A stretch of 64,000 nucleotides of DNA from Halanaerobium praevalens DSM 2228 (lineage in GTDB: Bacteria; Bacillota; Halanaerobiia; Halanaerobiales; Halanaerobiaceae): assembly GCF_000165465.1 (NCBI RefSeq), contig NC_017455.1:2170001-2234000 (forward strand). Reading direction: 5' to 3'. A model generated the notes under the pieces. The model saw only the letters and a list, made by a program, of their open reading frames with translations. It searched no databases and was not told where the DNA came from. This document shows positions 28,719-37,792 of this stretch, piece after piece. A program made the translations under genes and the position numbers. Each line of letters starts with the position of its first letter. Within the stretch, counting starts at the first letter, position 1.

Positions 28719-28790
28719 TATTCACTTGTACCGGGTACAAAAGAGTTTAACAATTGTTAAAATTGTTAACAACTTTTTGTACCCGGTCTT
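28719..28790. repeat. Inverted pair of the TTGTACCCGGTACAA unit between convergent genes
   Basis: TTCACTTGTACCGGGTACAA at 28721-28740 and TTTGTACCCGGT at 28776-28787 face each other, and the interval (GTTTAACAATTG...) is itself self-complementary, giving one long imperfect hairpin. It lies between rpsD (+) and rlmH (-), so it can serve as a bidirectional terminator. Same unit as the direct repeats upstream of trxA. Confidence 0.75.
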
Positions 28791-28808
28791 TTATTTTAAA
28801 AAATGAAT

Positions 28809-29297
28809 TTATAAATGATAAGGCTCATTATTATTAATTTTAAAAGCACGATAAATCTGTTCTAATAAAATTAAACGAATCATCTGGTGAGTAAAAGTCA
28901 TATGTGATAGGGAAAATCTATAATCTGCTTTTTTTAAAACAAAATCACTTAAGCCTGTTGCTCCTCCAATAATAAAGCTAAAAGAACTATAACCTCTAAC
29001 CTGTAAATTATGGAGTGATTTAGCAAAACCAGTTGAAGTCATGGGTTTTCCCTTAACATCTAGAGCAAAAACATAACTTCGTTCAGGTAGAGCCTCTAAA
29101 ATTTTCTCTCCCTCCAAAGCCTGCAGAGCAGCCAGATCCTTAGCAGAGCTGTTTTTAGGCACAGTTTCTGCCTTAACTTCGACAAAATTCAAATCACAAT
29201 AATGTTTTAATCTTTTTTCAAATTCTAAAATCCCAGCTTCTAAAAATGAAGCTTTTAAAGCCCCAACTGTTATTAAATTAATTTTAATTTTAACCAA
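28809..29297 (-). CDS. rlmH: 23S rRNA (pseudouridine1915-N3)-methyltransferase
   Basis: SPOUT (knotted) methyltransferase that modifies helix 69 of 23S rRNA in assembled ribosomes. FIIGGATGLSD forms the SAM-binding knot, followed by LSHMTFTHQMIRLILLEQIYRA, and the protein ends in EPYHL like the family. Length (162) is typical. Its start overlaps the walJ end by 8 bp, as in the yycJ...rlmH region of Bacillus near the replication origin. Confidence 0.95.
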   Translation of the reverse strand: MVKIKINLITVGALKASFLEAGILEFEKRLKHYCDLNFVEVKAETVPKNSSAKDLAALQALEGEKILEALPERSYVFALDVKGKPMTSTGFAKSLHNLQVRGYSSFSFIIGGATGLSDFVLKKADYRFSLSHMTFTHQMIRLILLEQIYRAFKINNNEPYHL

Positions 29298-30108
29298 CTC
29301 CCTTTACTTGAGCTTTACTGTCAATCCGAAATAAAGAGGTGGTTTTTGCCTGAGCAGCACACTCTAAATGCAAATCTTTTCCAACTTCTAAACCCGCTTC
29401 TTTTAAACCATTATTAACAGTTATATAAGCTACCTTGGGGTTATTATTTTCCTCACTCAAATGGGCTAAAACTACAGTTGGAAAATTATCAGCAACTAAA
29501 CTAGGTAGCAAAGCTGCTGCTGCATCATTTGATAAATGACCTTCTGTACCCTTAATTCTATTTTTTAGAAAATAAGGGTATTTACCTGTCATCAGCATTT
29601 CTAAATCATGATTTGATTCTAAAACATAAAAATCTGCTCCCTTAATTTTAGCAATCACTTCTGCAGACATGAGGCCTGTATCAGTAGCAACCACAATCTT
29701 TTTATCTTCTACTTGACAAGTGTAGCCAACTGGTTGGGCTGCATCATGTGAAAGTGAGTAGGGAGAAAATTTTAAGTTTCCAACCAAAAAATCACCAGTA
29801 AAAACTCGCTTGTTTTCTGCTTTTATTTTACCTAAATCAGCCTCAGCAGCTCCCCAAGTACCATCATTAGCATAAATGGGGATCTTATAGCGTCTGGACA
29901 AAACACCTATACTTTTAATATGATCTTTATGTTCATGGGTTACTAATAAAGCATCTAAATCTGCTGGATCTAAACCCAGACAATTCATTCTGGCCTCAAT
30001 AGCTTTACCACTTAAACCAGCATCAACTAAAACTGAATTTTTGCCTGCTCTAATATAAGTGGAATTACCTTTGCTGCCACTTGCTAAAACTGCTGTTTCA
30101 ATCTTCAA
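29290..30108 (-). CDS. walJ: Metallo-beta-lactamase-fold protein WalJ/YycJ
   Basis: Predicted zinc or manganese hydrolase/nuclease of the MBL fold. The metal site THEHKDH is at residues 57-63, preceded by LASGSKGNSTYI, a WalJ hallmark; further ligands are in YSLSHDAAQPVG, VATDTG and LAHLSEENN. In Firmicutes it is linked to coordination of cell wall growth and division through the WalRK region; no walRK is seen here. It overlaps rlmH by 8 bp and follows rex by 3 bp. Confidence 0.9.
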   Translation of the reverse strand: MKIETAVLASGSKGNSTYIRAGKNSVLVDAGLSGKAIEARMNCLGLDPADLDALLVTHEHKDHIKSIGVLSRRYKIPIYANDGTWGAAEADLGKIKAENKRVFTGDFLVGNLKFSPYSLSHDAAQPVGYTCQVEDKKIVVATDTGLMSAEVIAKIKGADFYVLESNHDLEMLMTGKYPYFLKNRIKGTEGHLSNDAAAALLPSLVADNFPTVVLAHLSEENNNPKVAYITVNNGLKEAGLEVGKDLHLECAAQAKTTSLFRIDSKAQVKGVG

Positions 30109-30111
30109 AGC

Positions 30112-30765
30112 TTATTCACCCTTCGCTTCCATTTCTTGCCAACTTAAATTATAAATTAAAGAAACAATACCAACTGCTAAGTCTTCATTTTTAACATCAA
30201 CATCATCTGGTACATATAATCTGGTGGGAGCAAAATTCCAAATAGCTTTAATCCCAGCAGCTACCATCTGATCTGCAACATCTTGTGCTGCTTCTGTCGG
30301 AACTGAAATAACTCCTAATTTAATCTCATTTTCTTTAATTATTGCTTCCATTTTTTTAATATCTTCAACTTGACGCTCATTAATCTTGGTTCCAATTTTT
30401 GTAGAATCATTATCTAAAACATGTGTTATCTCAAAACCCATTGTAGTAAAAGTCTTATAATTAACTAAAGCATGGCCCAAATGTCCAGCTCCAGCTAAAA
30501 CTGCAGGCCAGATTCGGTCAACACCTAAAATTTTACCAACAGATGTTTTTAATTCATTAACATTATAACCAACACCACGACGACCAAACTCACCATAATA
30601 AGAGAGATCTTTGCGAACCTGAGTCGAAGGGATTCCTAATTTACCCCCTAAATCTTTAGATGAGACAACTTCAACTTCTTCGAAAGTATCCATTTTATCA
30701 AGGCATCTGTAATATAACGGCAGTCGCTCAATTGTCGCTTTTGGTATATTCTCTCTGCTTTTCAC
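30112..30765 (-). CDS. rex: Redox-sensing transcriptional repressor Rex
   Basis: Senses the NADH/NAD+ ratio and represses fermentation and electron-transfer genes. The N-terminal winged helix (about 1-80, with SSKDLGGKLGIPSTQVRKDLSYYGEFGRRGVGY) and the Rossmann NAD(H) domain (AVLAGAGHLGHALVNY near residue 90) are clear, and the C-terminal swapped helix ends SLIYNLSWQEMEAK. Length 217. Rex binding sites of the form TTGTGAANNNNNNTTCACAA were not found upstream of its own gene by eye. Confidence 0.96.
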   Translation of the reverse strand: MKSRENIPKATIERLPLYYRCLDKMDTFEEVEVVSSKDLGGKLGIPSTQVRKDLSYYGEFGRRGVGYNVNELKTSVGKILGVDRIWPAVLAGAGHLGHALVNYKTFTTMGFEITHVLDNDSTKIGTKINERQVEDIKKMEAIIKENEIKLGVISVPTEAAQDVADQMVAAGIKAIWNFAPTRLYVPDDVDVKNEDLAVGIVSLIYNLSWQEMEAKGE

Positions 30766-30811
30766 TTTTTATTCCTCCAATTTCTATATTTATTATTATT
30801 TTACTTAACTT

Positions 30812-32773
30812 CTATTTTACTTGACTTCCATTTGCAATTTCAGAACTAACTGTAGATAAAACCATATTACCTTCAGGATCAGAAGCTGCTAAAATCATAC
30901 CTTCAGATTTAACTCCAAAAATTGTGGCAGGTTCTAGATTAGCAACAATTAAAATTTGCTTCCCAATTACAGCTTCAGCCTCAAATTTCTTAGCAATTCC
31001 AGCTACTAATTGTCTTTTTTCTAAACCAATATCAACTTGTAATTTAAGTAATTTATTGCTACCTTCAATTTTTTCTGCCTCTAAAATTTCGGCAACTCTT
31101 ATATCGGCATCCATAAAATCACTAAATGTAATTCTTTCTTTAATTTCAACTAAATCCATTTTTTCTCTCTCCTTTAAATCTTTATCTTTAGATTTTTCTT
31201 TTCTCTGCTCAACTTTTTCAAAATATTCTTCCAGAACTATACGAGGGAACATAGGCTCTCCATTCTTAACTTTAACTCCTGTTTTTAATGATCCCCAAGT
31301 TGCAGCTTCCCAATCAGCATCTTCTATAGCCTCTAGTTGTCCTAACTGCTGGCCCATTTTAAAAGGAGCTTCTGTTAAAAATGGTTTTAACATTACAGCT
31401 ATAATTCTGAGAGATTCTAAAAGATTATAGAGTACTGTTTTTAGACGATCTCTTTTTGCAGGCTCTTTTGCTAAAAGCCAAGGACTTGTTTGATCAATAT
31501 ATTTATTTGTCCTCCGCACAAAGTTCCATATTTTTTCTAAAGCTACAGTATATTTTAGTTTTTCCATTTCGATTTCTACTTCTTTTTTAGTTTGAGCAGC
31601 CAAATCGATTAATTCTTGATCTAAATCTGCTTTTTCTGCTACTTTTGGAATTTCACTATCAAAATACTGGTCTACCATTGACACTGTTCTATTTAAAAGG
31701 TTACCAAGATCATTTGCTAAATCAGAATTAATCCGCTGAATCAATGATTCGGTAGAATATTTTCCGTCTGTACCAAAGGCAACTTCTCTTAAAAGATAAT
31801 AACGGATAGCATCTTTACCAAAGTCATCAATTAAAACAACTGGATCAACTACATTACCTTTTGATTTAGACATTTTGCCTGTTTCACTTAAAAGCCAGCC
31901 GTGACCAAATACCTGTTTTGGCAGCTCTAAATCCAAGGCCATAATAATAATAGGCCAGATTATAGTGTGAAAACGAAGTATATCTTTACCAACTAAATGC
32001 AAATCAGCAGGCCAATATTTTTCGAAATTTTCCTGATCAGTTTGATAACCAATTGCTGTTAAATAATTACTTAAAGCATCAATCCAAACATAAATAACAT
32101 GATCATCATCAATTGGCACTGGTATTCCCCACTCAAAAGTAGTTCTAGAAACACTCAAATCATCTAAACCATTTTCAATAAAATTAATCATTTCATTGCG
32201 GCGAGATTCAGGTTCAATAAACTCAGGATGATCTTTAATATGCTCTAAAAGTCGATCTGCATATTTACTCATTTTAAAGAAATAGCTTTCTTCTTCTACC
32301 CATTCTACTTCTCTATGGCAGTCAGGACAAACTTTTTCTTCTTTTGCTTCTTCTAATTGCCTTTCTGTCCAAAAAGCTTCACAAGGTGTACAATACCAAC
32401 CCTCATACTTACCTTTATAGATATCACCTTGGTCATAAAGTTTTTCAAATATCTGCTGCACAACTTTTTCATGTCTAGCTTCAGTTGTCCGAATAAAATA
32501 ATCATATTCAATATCTAATTTGTCCCACAGGTTTTTAAAAGTTGCTACAATCTGATCAACATATTCTTTAGCTTCTTTACCTGCTGCCTGAGCTTTACGC
32601 TCTATTTTTTGACCGTGTTCATCTGAGCCAGTCAAAAACATAGTGTCAAAACCTCGCATTTTTTTGTAGCGAGCAATTGTATCGGCAGCAACTGTTGTAT
32701 AAGCATGGCCGATATGTAATTTATCACTGGGGTAGTAAATTGGAGTTGTTACATAATAGGTATCTTTAGTCAA
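30812..32773 (-). CDS. metG: Methionyl-tRNA synthetase with C-terminal tRNA-binding domain
   Basis: Class I synthetase for initiator and elongator tRNA-Met. HIGHAY is at about residue 21, a zinc knuckle with CTPCEAFW...CPDCHREV follows near 126-150, and the KMSKS loop is in GKMSKSKGN near 300. Residues from about 545 form the EMAP-like tRNA-binding domain (ITFSDFMDADIRVAEIL). Length (653) fits the dimeric form. It follows rsmI by 16 bp, as in the Bacillus yabC-metS region. Confidence 0.97.
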   Translation of the reverse strand: MTKDTYYVTTPIYYPSDKLHIGHAYTTVAADTIARYKKMRGFDTMFLTGSDEHGQKIERKAQAAGKEAKEYVDQIVATFKNLWDKLDIEYDYFIRTTEARHEKVVQQIFEKLYDQGDIYKGKYEGWYCTPCEAFWTERQLEEAKEEKVCPDCHREVEWVEEESYFFKMSKYADRLLEHIKDHPEFIEPESRRNEMINFIENGLDDLSVSRTTFEWGIPVPIDDDHVIYVWIDALSNYLTAIGYQTDQENFEKYWPADLHLVGKDILRFHTIIWPIIIMALDLELPKQVFGHGWLLSETGKMSKSKGNVVDPVVLIDDFGKDAIRYYLLREVAFGTDGKYSTESLIQRINSDLANDLGNLLNRTVSMVDQYFDSEIPKVAEKADLDQELIDLAAQTKKEVEIEMEKLKYTVALEKIWNFVRRTNKYIDQTSPWLLAKEPAKRDRLKTVLYNLLESLRIIAVMLKPFLTEAPFKMGQQLGQLEAIEDADWEAATWGSLKTGVKVKNGEPMFPRIVLEEYFEKVEQRKEKSKDKDLKEREKMDLVEIKERITFSDFMDADIRVAEILEAEKIEGSNKLLKLQVDIGLEKRQLVAGIAKKFEAEAVIGKQILIVANLEPATIFGVKSEGMILAASDPEGNMVLSTVSSEIANGSQVK

Positions 32774-32789
32774 AGTTAATCATCCTTTC

Positions 32790-33665
32790 TTAATTATTTT
32801 CAAATTTATTTTTATCAACCGAAATAGCTACAGCTTCTTTGTAAACCTTGCTTTTAGGGAGTTCTCTTAACTTAGCAACTTTTTTAATTGCTTGTTTTTT
32901 AGTCATTCCACTTCCAATTAAAAGCTCAAGGTGTTCTAAAATACTATATTCTTCCCAACCTTCAGTTTCAACCTGAACCTGATTTCTCCCTGAAACAACT
33001 ATTACTATTTCGCCTTTAATTGTTTGATCACTTAATTCTGCTGCTAGTTCAGCTAAACTGCCATAATATTTTTGTTCGTGGATTTTAGTTATTTCTCGAG
33101 CTACTAAAGCCTGCCTAGCTCCTAATTCCTGACTAAAGTCAGCTAAATCCTTTAAAGTCTCTTTAAGTCGATAAGGTGATTCGTAAAAAGCTGTTGTTGT
33201 TTGGGCTAAAGCCAGCTCTTCTAAGAATTTTTTTCTTTTTTTACCAGAACGAGGAATAAAGGCCTTAAAAGAAAAAGCAGAAATATCAAGTCCTGAAACA
33301 ACAAGAGCTGCTAAAAAAGCACTTGGCCCAGGAATAGGAATTACTTCAATTCCAGCTTTGATTGCTTTTTTGACTAAAATCTCACCGGGATCAGAAATAG
33401 CAGGCATCCCAGCATCACTAACTAAAGCAATATTTTTGCCTTCTTGCATTAGAGAAATAAGTTCTTCACTTCTAGCCTGCTCATTATGTTCATGATAACT
33501 AATCAATTTTGTTTTAATAGAAAAATAATTCAGAAGCTTCTGGCTCCTGCGAGTATCTTCACAAGCTATTAAATCAACTTTTTTTAAAGTCTGCAGCAGG
33601 CGCTGACTTACATCATCTAAATTACCAATTGGGGTTCCACATAAATAAAGTTTTGCTTCTTGCAA
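32790..33665 (-). CDS. rsmI: 16S rRNA (cytidine1402-2'-O)-methyltransferase
   Basis: Tetrapyrrole-methylase-fold enzyme that methylates the ribose of C1402 in the decoding centre. LYLCGTPIGNLDDVSQR, ACEDTRRSQKLL, SDAGMPAISDPG and the PGPSAFLAAL loop are diagnostic. A short C-terminal helical domain (MTKKQAIKKVAKLRELPKSKVY) is normal. Length 291. Part of the run trmN6-rsmI-metG. Confidence 0.95.
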   Translation of the reverse strand: MQEAKLYLCGTPIGNLDDVSQRLLQTLKKVDLIACEDTRRSQKLLNYFSIKTKLISYHEHNEQARSEELISLMQEGKNIALVSDAGMPAISDPGEILVKKAIKAGIEVIPIPGPSAFLAALVVSGLDISAFSFKAFIPRSGKKRKKFLEELALAQTTTAFYESPYRLKETLKDLADFSQELGARQALVAREITKIHEQKYYGSLAELAAELSDQTIKGEIVIVVSGRNQVQVETEGWEEYSILEHLELLIGSGMTKKQAIKKVAKLRELPKSKVYKEAVAISVDKNKFENN

Positions 33666-33734
33666 AAAATAACCTCCTGTTTCAAAACATTAACTTAACT
33701 TTAAAACTAATTTTAAAGATTTGTTAAAAGTTAA

Positions 33735-34457
33735 TTAAAGTCCATAAATTTCTTTTAGTTCTGCTGTATACTCACTACTATCAGCCTGATAAATAATCAA
33801 AACTGGTTTAACTCTCAAGCCAGGATTAGCTCCTTTTTTAGCTTTGAGTAAAAAGATATCGGCTTCTTTATCCTGCCGAGCTTGGACCAAGCGTAGTTCT
33901 TTGGCCTGACAGTTATGACGAGCTAAAGTTTCAATTACTTCTGTCAATCTTTCTGCCCGATGAACAAGAAAAAAATGGCCTCCATATTTTAAAAGTCTGG
34001 CTGCCTCAGCTACTACAGCTTCTAAATCTGCTTTGAGCTCATGTCTAGCAATTGCTACATAATCATTTTCCTTTAATTTTCCACTTGCTACTGGTAGATA
34101 AGGTGGATTAGAAACTACAACATCAAAAGAACCTGTTTTATATTTAGAGTCTAAAGTGCAAAGGTCTTGATTAACAATTTCAATTTGCTCACTTAAGTTA
34201 TTAAACTCCACATTTTTTTGAGCTAAAGCAGCTGCTTCAGCCTGAATTTCAACTCCAGTTACTTTTATTTCTGGATTTTTATATGCTAAAAGCAGTGGAA
34301 TCACACCACTGCCTGTACCGAGATCAATAACTTGATCTCCACGTCTCAATTTTACAAAGTTTGCCAAAAGTACAGAATCAGTTCCAAATTTAAAAAATCT
34401 ATCATCTTGTATAATTTCTAGTTCATTTTCAATTAAATAATGAATCTTTTCCATCAC
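33735..34457 (-). CDS. tRNA1(Val) (adenine37-N6)-methyltransferase-like protein (YabB)
   Basis: N6-adenine methyltransferase of the TrmN6 family. FGTDSVLLANFVKLRRG is a family marker, LGTGSGVIPLLLAYK is the SAM motif and VVSNPPYLP is the NPPY catalytic motif. The Bacillus equivalent yabB lies in the same place (yabA-yabB-...-yabC). Modification of tRNA A37 is inferred from the family. It starts next to the yabA stop. Confidence 0.88.
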   Translation of the reverse strand: MMEKIHYLIENELEIIQDDRFFKFGTDSVLLANFVKLRRGDQVIDLGTGSGVIPLLLAYKNPEIKVTGVEIQAEAAALAQKNVEFNNLSEQIEIVNQDLCTLDSKYKTGSFDVVVSNPPYLPVASGKLKENDYVAIARHELKADLEAVVAEAARLLKYGGHFFLVHRAERLTEVIETLARHNCQAKELRLVQARQDKEADIFLLKAKKGANPGLRVKPVLIIYQADSSEYTAELKEIYGL

Positions 34458-34784
34458 TTATTTCTCCTTACCCTGATTTTCAAGTAGATTTAAACAAAAA
34501 AGGCATTCTCCTTTTCTTTTTTCACCAAAACTTAAAGGACAAACATGATAACCTTCATCATAAATGTGAATTAAATTACTATAACCTTCTTTTTCAACTA
34601 CTGATTCTTCTGCTTCTTCTTGGTCTTTAAAAAGCAAAGACCTCAATTCTTCATTTTCTCGCTGCAGCTCTTCATTCTCCTGATACAGTTGGTAGGTTAT
34701 ATCTTTAAGTTTATGAAACCTGAGGGAAAGTGCCTCAATTTGCTCCTGAAAATGGGCAAGGCTGCTTAGTATTTCCTGGTCCAT
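34458..34784 (-). CDS. yabA: Replication initiation control protein YabA
   Basis: In Bacillus this tetramer bridges DnaA and the DnaN clamp to limit initiation. The N-terminal half is a coiled coil with heptad-like spacing (LYQENEELQRENEELRSLL), and the C-terminal zinc site is formed by His, Cys, Cys, Cys in YHVCPLSFG...CLFCLNLL. Length (108) fits. It lies between ricT and trmN6, the conserved order. Confidence 0.9.
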   Translation of the reverse strand: MDQEILSSLAHFQEQIEALSLRFHKLKDITYQLYQENEELQRENEELRSLLFKDQEEAEESVVEKEGYSNLIHIYDEGYHVCPLSFGEKRKGECLFCLNLLENQGKEK

Positions 34785-34804
34785 TAAATTTCCTTCCTTT
34801 CAAA

Positions 34805-35623
34805 TCAAGTTAAATCATAGTCAGCCAAATCTTCGACATTTATCTCCAAATTTTCTTCAGTGCCAATATCAACTTCTATAGTATGTTTAACTAAATTACG
34901 ATCTACAACTTTTCCTTTACCCATCTCTAATTCAATTTTAGTTCCAATATTTGGCATTAGTTGTTTTAGTTCTTTGTAGGTCTGAGCTTCATAACGTAAG
35001 CAGCACATTAAACGGCCACATAAGCCAGATATTTTGGAAGGATTAAGGGATAAATTTTGTTTTTTGGCCATTTTAATTGAAATTGGTTGAAAATCACGTA
35101 AAAAAGTAGCACAACAGACAGGAAGTCCACAAGGACCTAAACCACCCAGCATTTTAGCTTCATCTCTAACCCCTATTTGCCTTAATTCAATTCTTGTTTT
35201 AAAAACAGAGGCTAAATCTTTAACTAATTCTCTAAAATCTACTCTACCATCAGCGGTGAAATAAAAAATTATTTTATTATGATCAAAAGTATATTCAACA
35301 TCTATTAATTTCATTGGTAAACCATGTTTTTTAATTTTCTTAAAGCAAATAGTTTTAGCTTCTTTTTCTAATTCTAAATTATGCTCATGTTTATCTCTAT
35401 CTTTTAAAGTCGCTTTTCTCATTACATCTTTTAAAGGAGCAACTATTTCTTCATCAGCAATCTCTTTTTTTCCAACAACTACTTCGGCATATTCTATACC
35501 GCGAGCAGTTTCCACTATTACATAATCACCGGTCTTCAGCTCAAGTTCACCAGGGTCAAAATAATAGATTTTCCCGGCTTTTTTGAAACTAACTCCAACT
35601 ACCGTATTCATTAAAATACACAC
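34805..35623 (-). CDS. ricT: PSP1-domain protein RicT (YaaT)
   Basis: Subunit of the Ric (Y-) complex, which in Bacillus binds 4Fe-4S clusters and guides RNase Y processing. The PSP1 domain contains LGGLGPCGLPVCCATFL and SGLCGRLMCCLRYE, with the conserved Cys residues all present. Length 272. Start chosen at the upstream Met; Met5 of the track frame is an equally good start. It lies between holB and yabA. The partners RicA and RicF are not in the window. Confidence 0.93.
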   Translation of the reverse strand: MCILMNTVVGVSFKKAGKIYYFDPGELELKTGDYVIVETARGIEYAEVVVGKKEIADEEIVAPLKDVMRKATLKDRDKHEHNLELEKEAKTICFKKIKKHGLPMKLIDVEYTFDHNKIIFYFTADGRVDFRELVKDLASVFKTRIELRQIGVRDEAKMLGGLGPCGLPVCCATFLRDFQPISIKMAKKQNLSLNPSKISGLCGRLMCCLRYEAQTYKELKQLMPNIGTKIELEMGKGKVVDRNLVKHTIEVDIGTEENLEINVEDLADYDLT

Positions 35624-35635
35624 CTCATTTATCTA

Positions 35636-36622
35636 TTATTGATCAGGCTGGCGCAGTTTGAAAAATAAAACTTCCAGACTAAGTTCTGCCCTAATATTCA
35701 GTTCTATATTTTTTTCACTCTCTGCTATTAGCTCTAAGTTTTTAATTATTTGCTTTAAGTCTAAAGTTTGAGCAAGTTTTTTTAAGTCAGATAAATAGTC
35801 TTTATTGATCACTGCTTCCAGATAATCCTGTTTAATCATCATTATATCGCGATACCAGTCTGATAGCAAATCAAAACAGGGAAAATCAGTCTGTAAAAGT
35901 TCACTTAATTTTTTTGTAATTGCAAAAATCTCAATTGTATTTTTATTCCTCACATCTCTTAAAAAATCATAAACTTCTTTTCTCTTTTCAAAATAAGCTT
36001 CAATTTTCGAAATAGCAAGTGCCTTACCAGGACTGCCAGCAGCAGTTCTACTTATTATTTCAGCCTGTTCTGAATTTAAACCTTTATTTAATAACAATTT
36101 TTGGATCTTGGACTGACTAACACTTTTTAATTCTATTTGTTGACAACGCGAAACAAGTGTTGGCAGTAATTTACCGGTGTCTTCTGTTAATAAAATGATA
36201 GTAGCAAAAGAAGGTGGTTCTTCCAAAGTTTTTAAAAGCGAATTAGCTGCTTCTTTAGTCATTTTTTCGGCAGCTTCAATAACATAAATTTTGTGTTCAC
36301 TATCATAAGGTTTATAGGCTATTTCTTTTTTTAAATCTCTAATCTGAGCAATAGAAATAGCAGTTTTAGCTTCTAAAATAGAAATGATTTTAAAATCAGG
36401 ATGGTTTTGATGCTCTAATTTACGACAATTAATACATTGGCCACAGCTATCAAGTTCAGATTCCTGACAAAAAATAGCTTTAGCAAACTCAAAAGCTAAT
36501 TTAGATTTACCACTACCTTTTTTGGCAGCAAAAAGATAAGCATGACTTATCCTCTCTTTTTTAATCTCATCCTGCAAAATCGAAACGGCTTCTTCTTGTC
36601 CAATAATTGAGTTAAAACTCAT
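35636..36622 (-). CDS. holB: DNA polymerase III delta' subunit
   Basis: Clamp-loader subunit. It has the AAA+ fold with KKGSGKSKLAFEFAKAI (P-loop kept), a zinc module CGQCINCRKLEHQNHPDF, the SRC motif LVSRCQQIELK, and the sensor segment EEPPSFATIILLTED. Length 328. The position between darA and ricT matches Bacillus. DnaX from 41.7 kb is its partner in the loader. Confidence 0.93.
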   Translation of the reverse strand: MSFNSIIGQEEAVSILQDEIKKERISHAYLFAAKKGSGKSKLAFEFAKAIFCQESELDSCGQCINCRKLEHQNHPDFKIISILEAKTAISIAQIRDLKKEIAYKPYDSEHKIYVIEAAEKMTKEAANSLLKTLEEPPSFATIILLTEDTGKLLPTLVSRCQQIELKSVSQSKIQKLLLNKGLNSEQAEIISRTAAGSPGKALAISKIEAYFEKRKEVYDFLRDVRNKNTIEIFAITKKLSELLQTDFPCFDLLSDWYRDIMMIKQDYLEAVINKDYLSDLKKLAQTLDLKQIIKNLELIAESEKNIELNIRAELSLEVLFFKLRQPDQ

Positions 36623-36640
36623 TTAAAAACTCCTCTTGCT

Positions 36641-37000
36641 CTAAATTTTAGCAAATTGTTCTACATCAATAATAAAGATAGTAGCTCCTCCAATTTTAAT
36701 TTCCATGGGAAAAGAATAATACCCTTCTAAAGAATTTGCTACAGGTGACATGGGAGCTACTGTTTTTTTGCGAGACTCACAATTAGCTTTAATAATATCT
36801 AAAACTTCTTCTACATGTTCCTCATCAGAACCAATTAAAAAAGTTGTATTTCCTTCTCTTAAAAAACCACCAGTTGATGCCATCTTAGTTGCTTGAAAAC
36901 CAGCTGTAGTTAGAGCTTCCAAAAGATCTGCTGCATCATGGTCATGGACTATAGCGATTACCATTTTTACTGTTTTGCCTGCATCTGCTTTTTTTTCCAT
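36641..37000 (-). CDS. darA: Cyclic-di-AMP-binding PII-like protein DarA/PstA
   Basis: Trimeric PII-like receptor of c-di-AMP; its output is unknown in most species. MVIAIVHDHDAADLLEALTTAG is the PII-like first strand and helix, FQATKMASTGGFLREGNTTFLIG carries the ligand-contact loops, and the tail GGATIFIIDVEQF is typical. AGGAGG lies 8 bp before the ATG used; the family usually starts 12 residues later at MVIA, so the short N-terminal extension is unusual but supported by the ribosome site. It overlaps the tmk stop by one base. Confidence 0.92.
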   Translation of the reverse strand: MEKKADAGKTVKMVIAIVHDHDAADLLEALTTAGFQATKMASTGGFLREGNTTFLIGSDEEHVEEVLDIIKANCESRKKTVAPMSPVANSLEGYYSFPMEIKIGGATIFIIDVEQFAKI

Positions 37001-37647
37001 TAGAATAACCTCCTGGCAATAATATTTTTAATATCTTTTTCTATTTCTACAATACTTCTTGCTGCATTGATTAAGCAAAATCTTTCTGCAACAGCCATTT
37101 CCAAATAAGCTTCTCTGACCCGCTGGTGAAAATCATCAACTTCTCTTTCTAATCTATCTCCAGCTTGGTCAAAACTAAGTTTTCTGGCTCTTTCTAAGCC
37201 TTTTTTGATATCTATATCTAAAATAAAAGTTAAATCAGGCCAGGTAGAACCAATAACCCAATTATTAATTTGATAAACCTGCTCATAATCAAGTCCCCGT
37301 CCAGCTGCCTGATAAGCAAGGTTTGAATCCACAAAGCGATCTGAAATAACTATTTTACCTGCTTTTAAAGCAGGTTTTATTTTTTCTTTAACATGTTGAG
37401 CGCGATCAGCAGCATAAAGTAGAATTTCAGTTTTATAATCCATTGTATCAAAATGAGGATCTAAAAGAATTTTGCGTATTTTTTGCCCTAATTCAGTTCC
37501 TCCCGGCTCTCTACTAATTAAAACATCATGCTCATTTTTCCTCAAATAATCTGCTAAGCGATTAATCTGAGTTGTTTTACCGGAACCCTCGATACCTTCA
37601 AATGTAATAAAAAAACCTTCTGCCAAAACTGCCAGCCCCTCTCCCAA
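37000..37647 (-). CDS. tmk: Thymidylate kinase
   Basis: dTMP to dTDP. The P-loop ITFEGIEGSGKTTQ, the DRX segment SDRFVDSNLAYQAAGRGLD and a lid with RARKLSFDQAGDRLE are present. No ATG precedes the P-loop; the frame opens at TTG 37647, while a later TTG at 37626 has GAGAGGGG at a good distance, so the N-terminus is uncertain by seven residues. Directly coupled to darA, as in Bacillus. Confidence 0.94.
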   Translation of the reverse strand: MGEGLAVLAEGFFITFEGIEGSGKTTQINRLADYLRKNEHDVLISREPGGTELGQKIRKILLDPHFDTMDYKTEILLYAADRAQHVKEKIKPALKAGKIVISDRFVDSNLAYQAAGRGLDYEQVYQINNWVIGSTWPDLTFILDIDIKKGLERARKLSFDQAGDRLEREVDDFHQRVREAYLEMAVAERFCLINAARSIVEIEKDIKNIIARRLF

Positions 37648-37712
37648 CCTTGTTAAATATATCTTAATTGTATTTTAATTATACAATAATCATCTCTCTA
37701 ATGCAATAAAAG

Positions 37713-37764
37713 AAAAGTCGACAAAAGTTAGCTAAATAACTCTTAGCCTAGTCTGTCGACTTTT
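37713..37764 (-). terminator. Terminator after trxB
   Basis: AAAAGTCGACA and TGTCGACTTTT form a perfect 11-bp stem with an inner GCTAA/TTAGC pairing. Confidence 0.85.
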
Positions 37765-37792
37765 AAAATCTCTGTTTAGATTTTAAGTTAAA

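Noticed and set aside
30924-31430. A 168-codon plus-strand frame opposite metG
   Set aside because: Ser/Leu-rich antisense reading of metG without a ribosome site.
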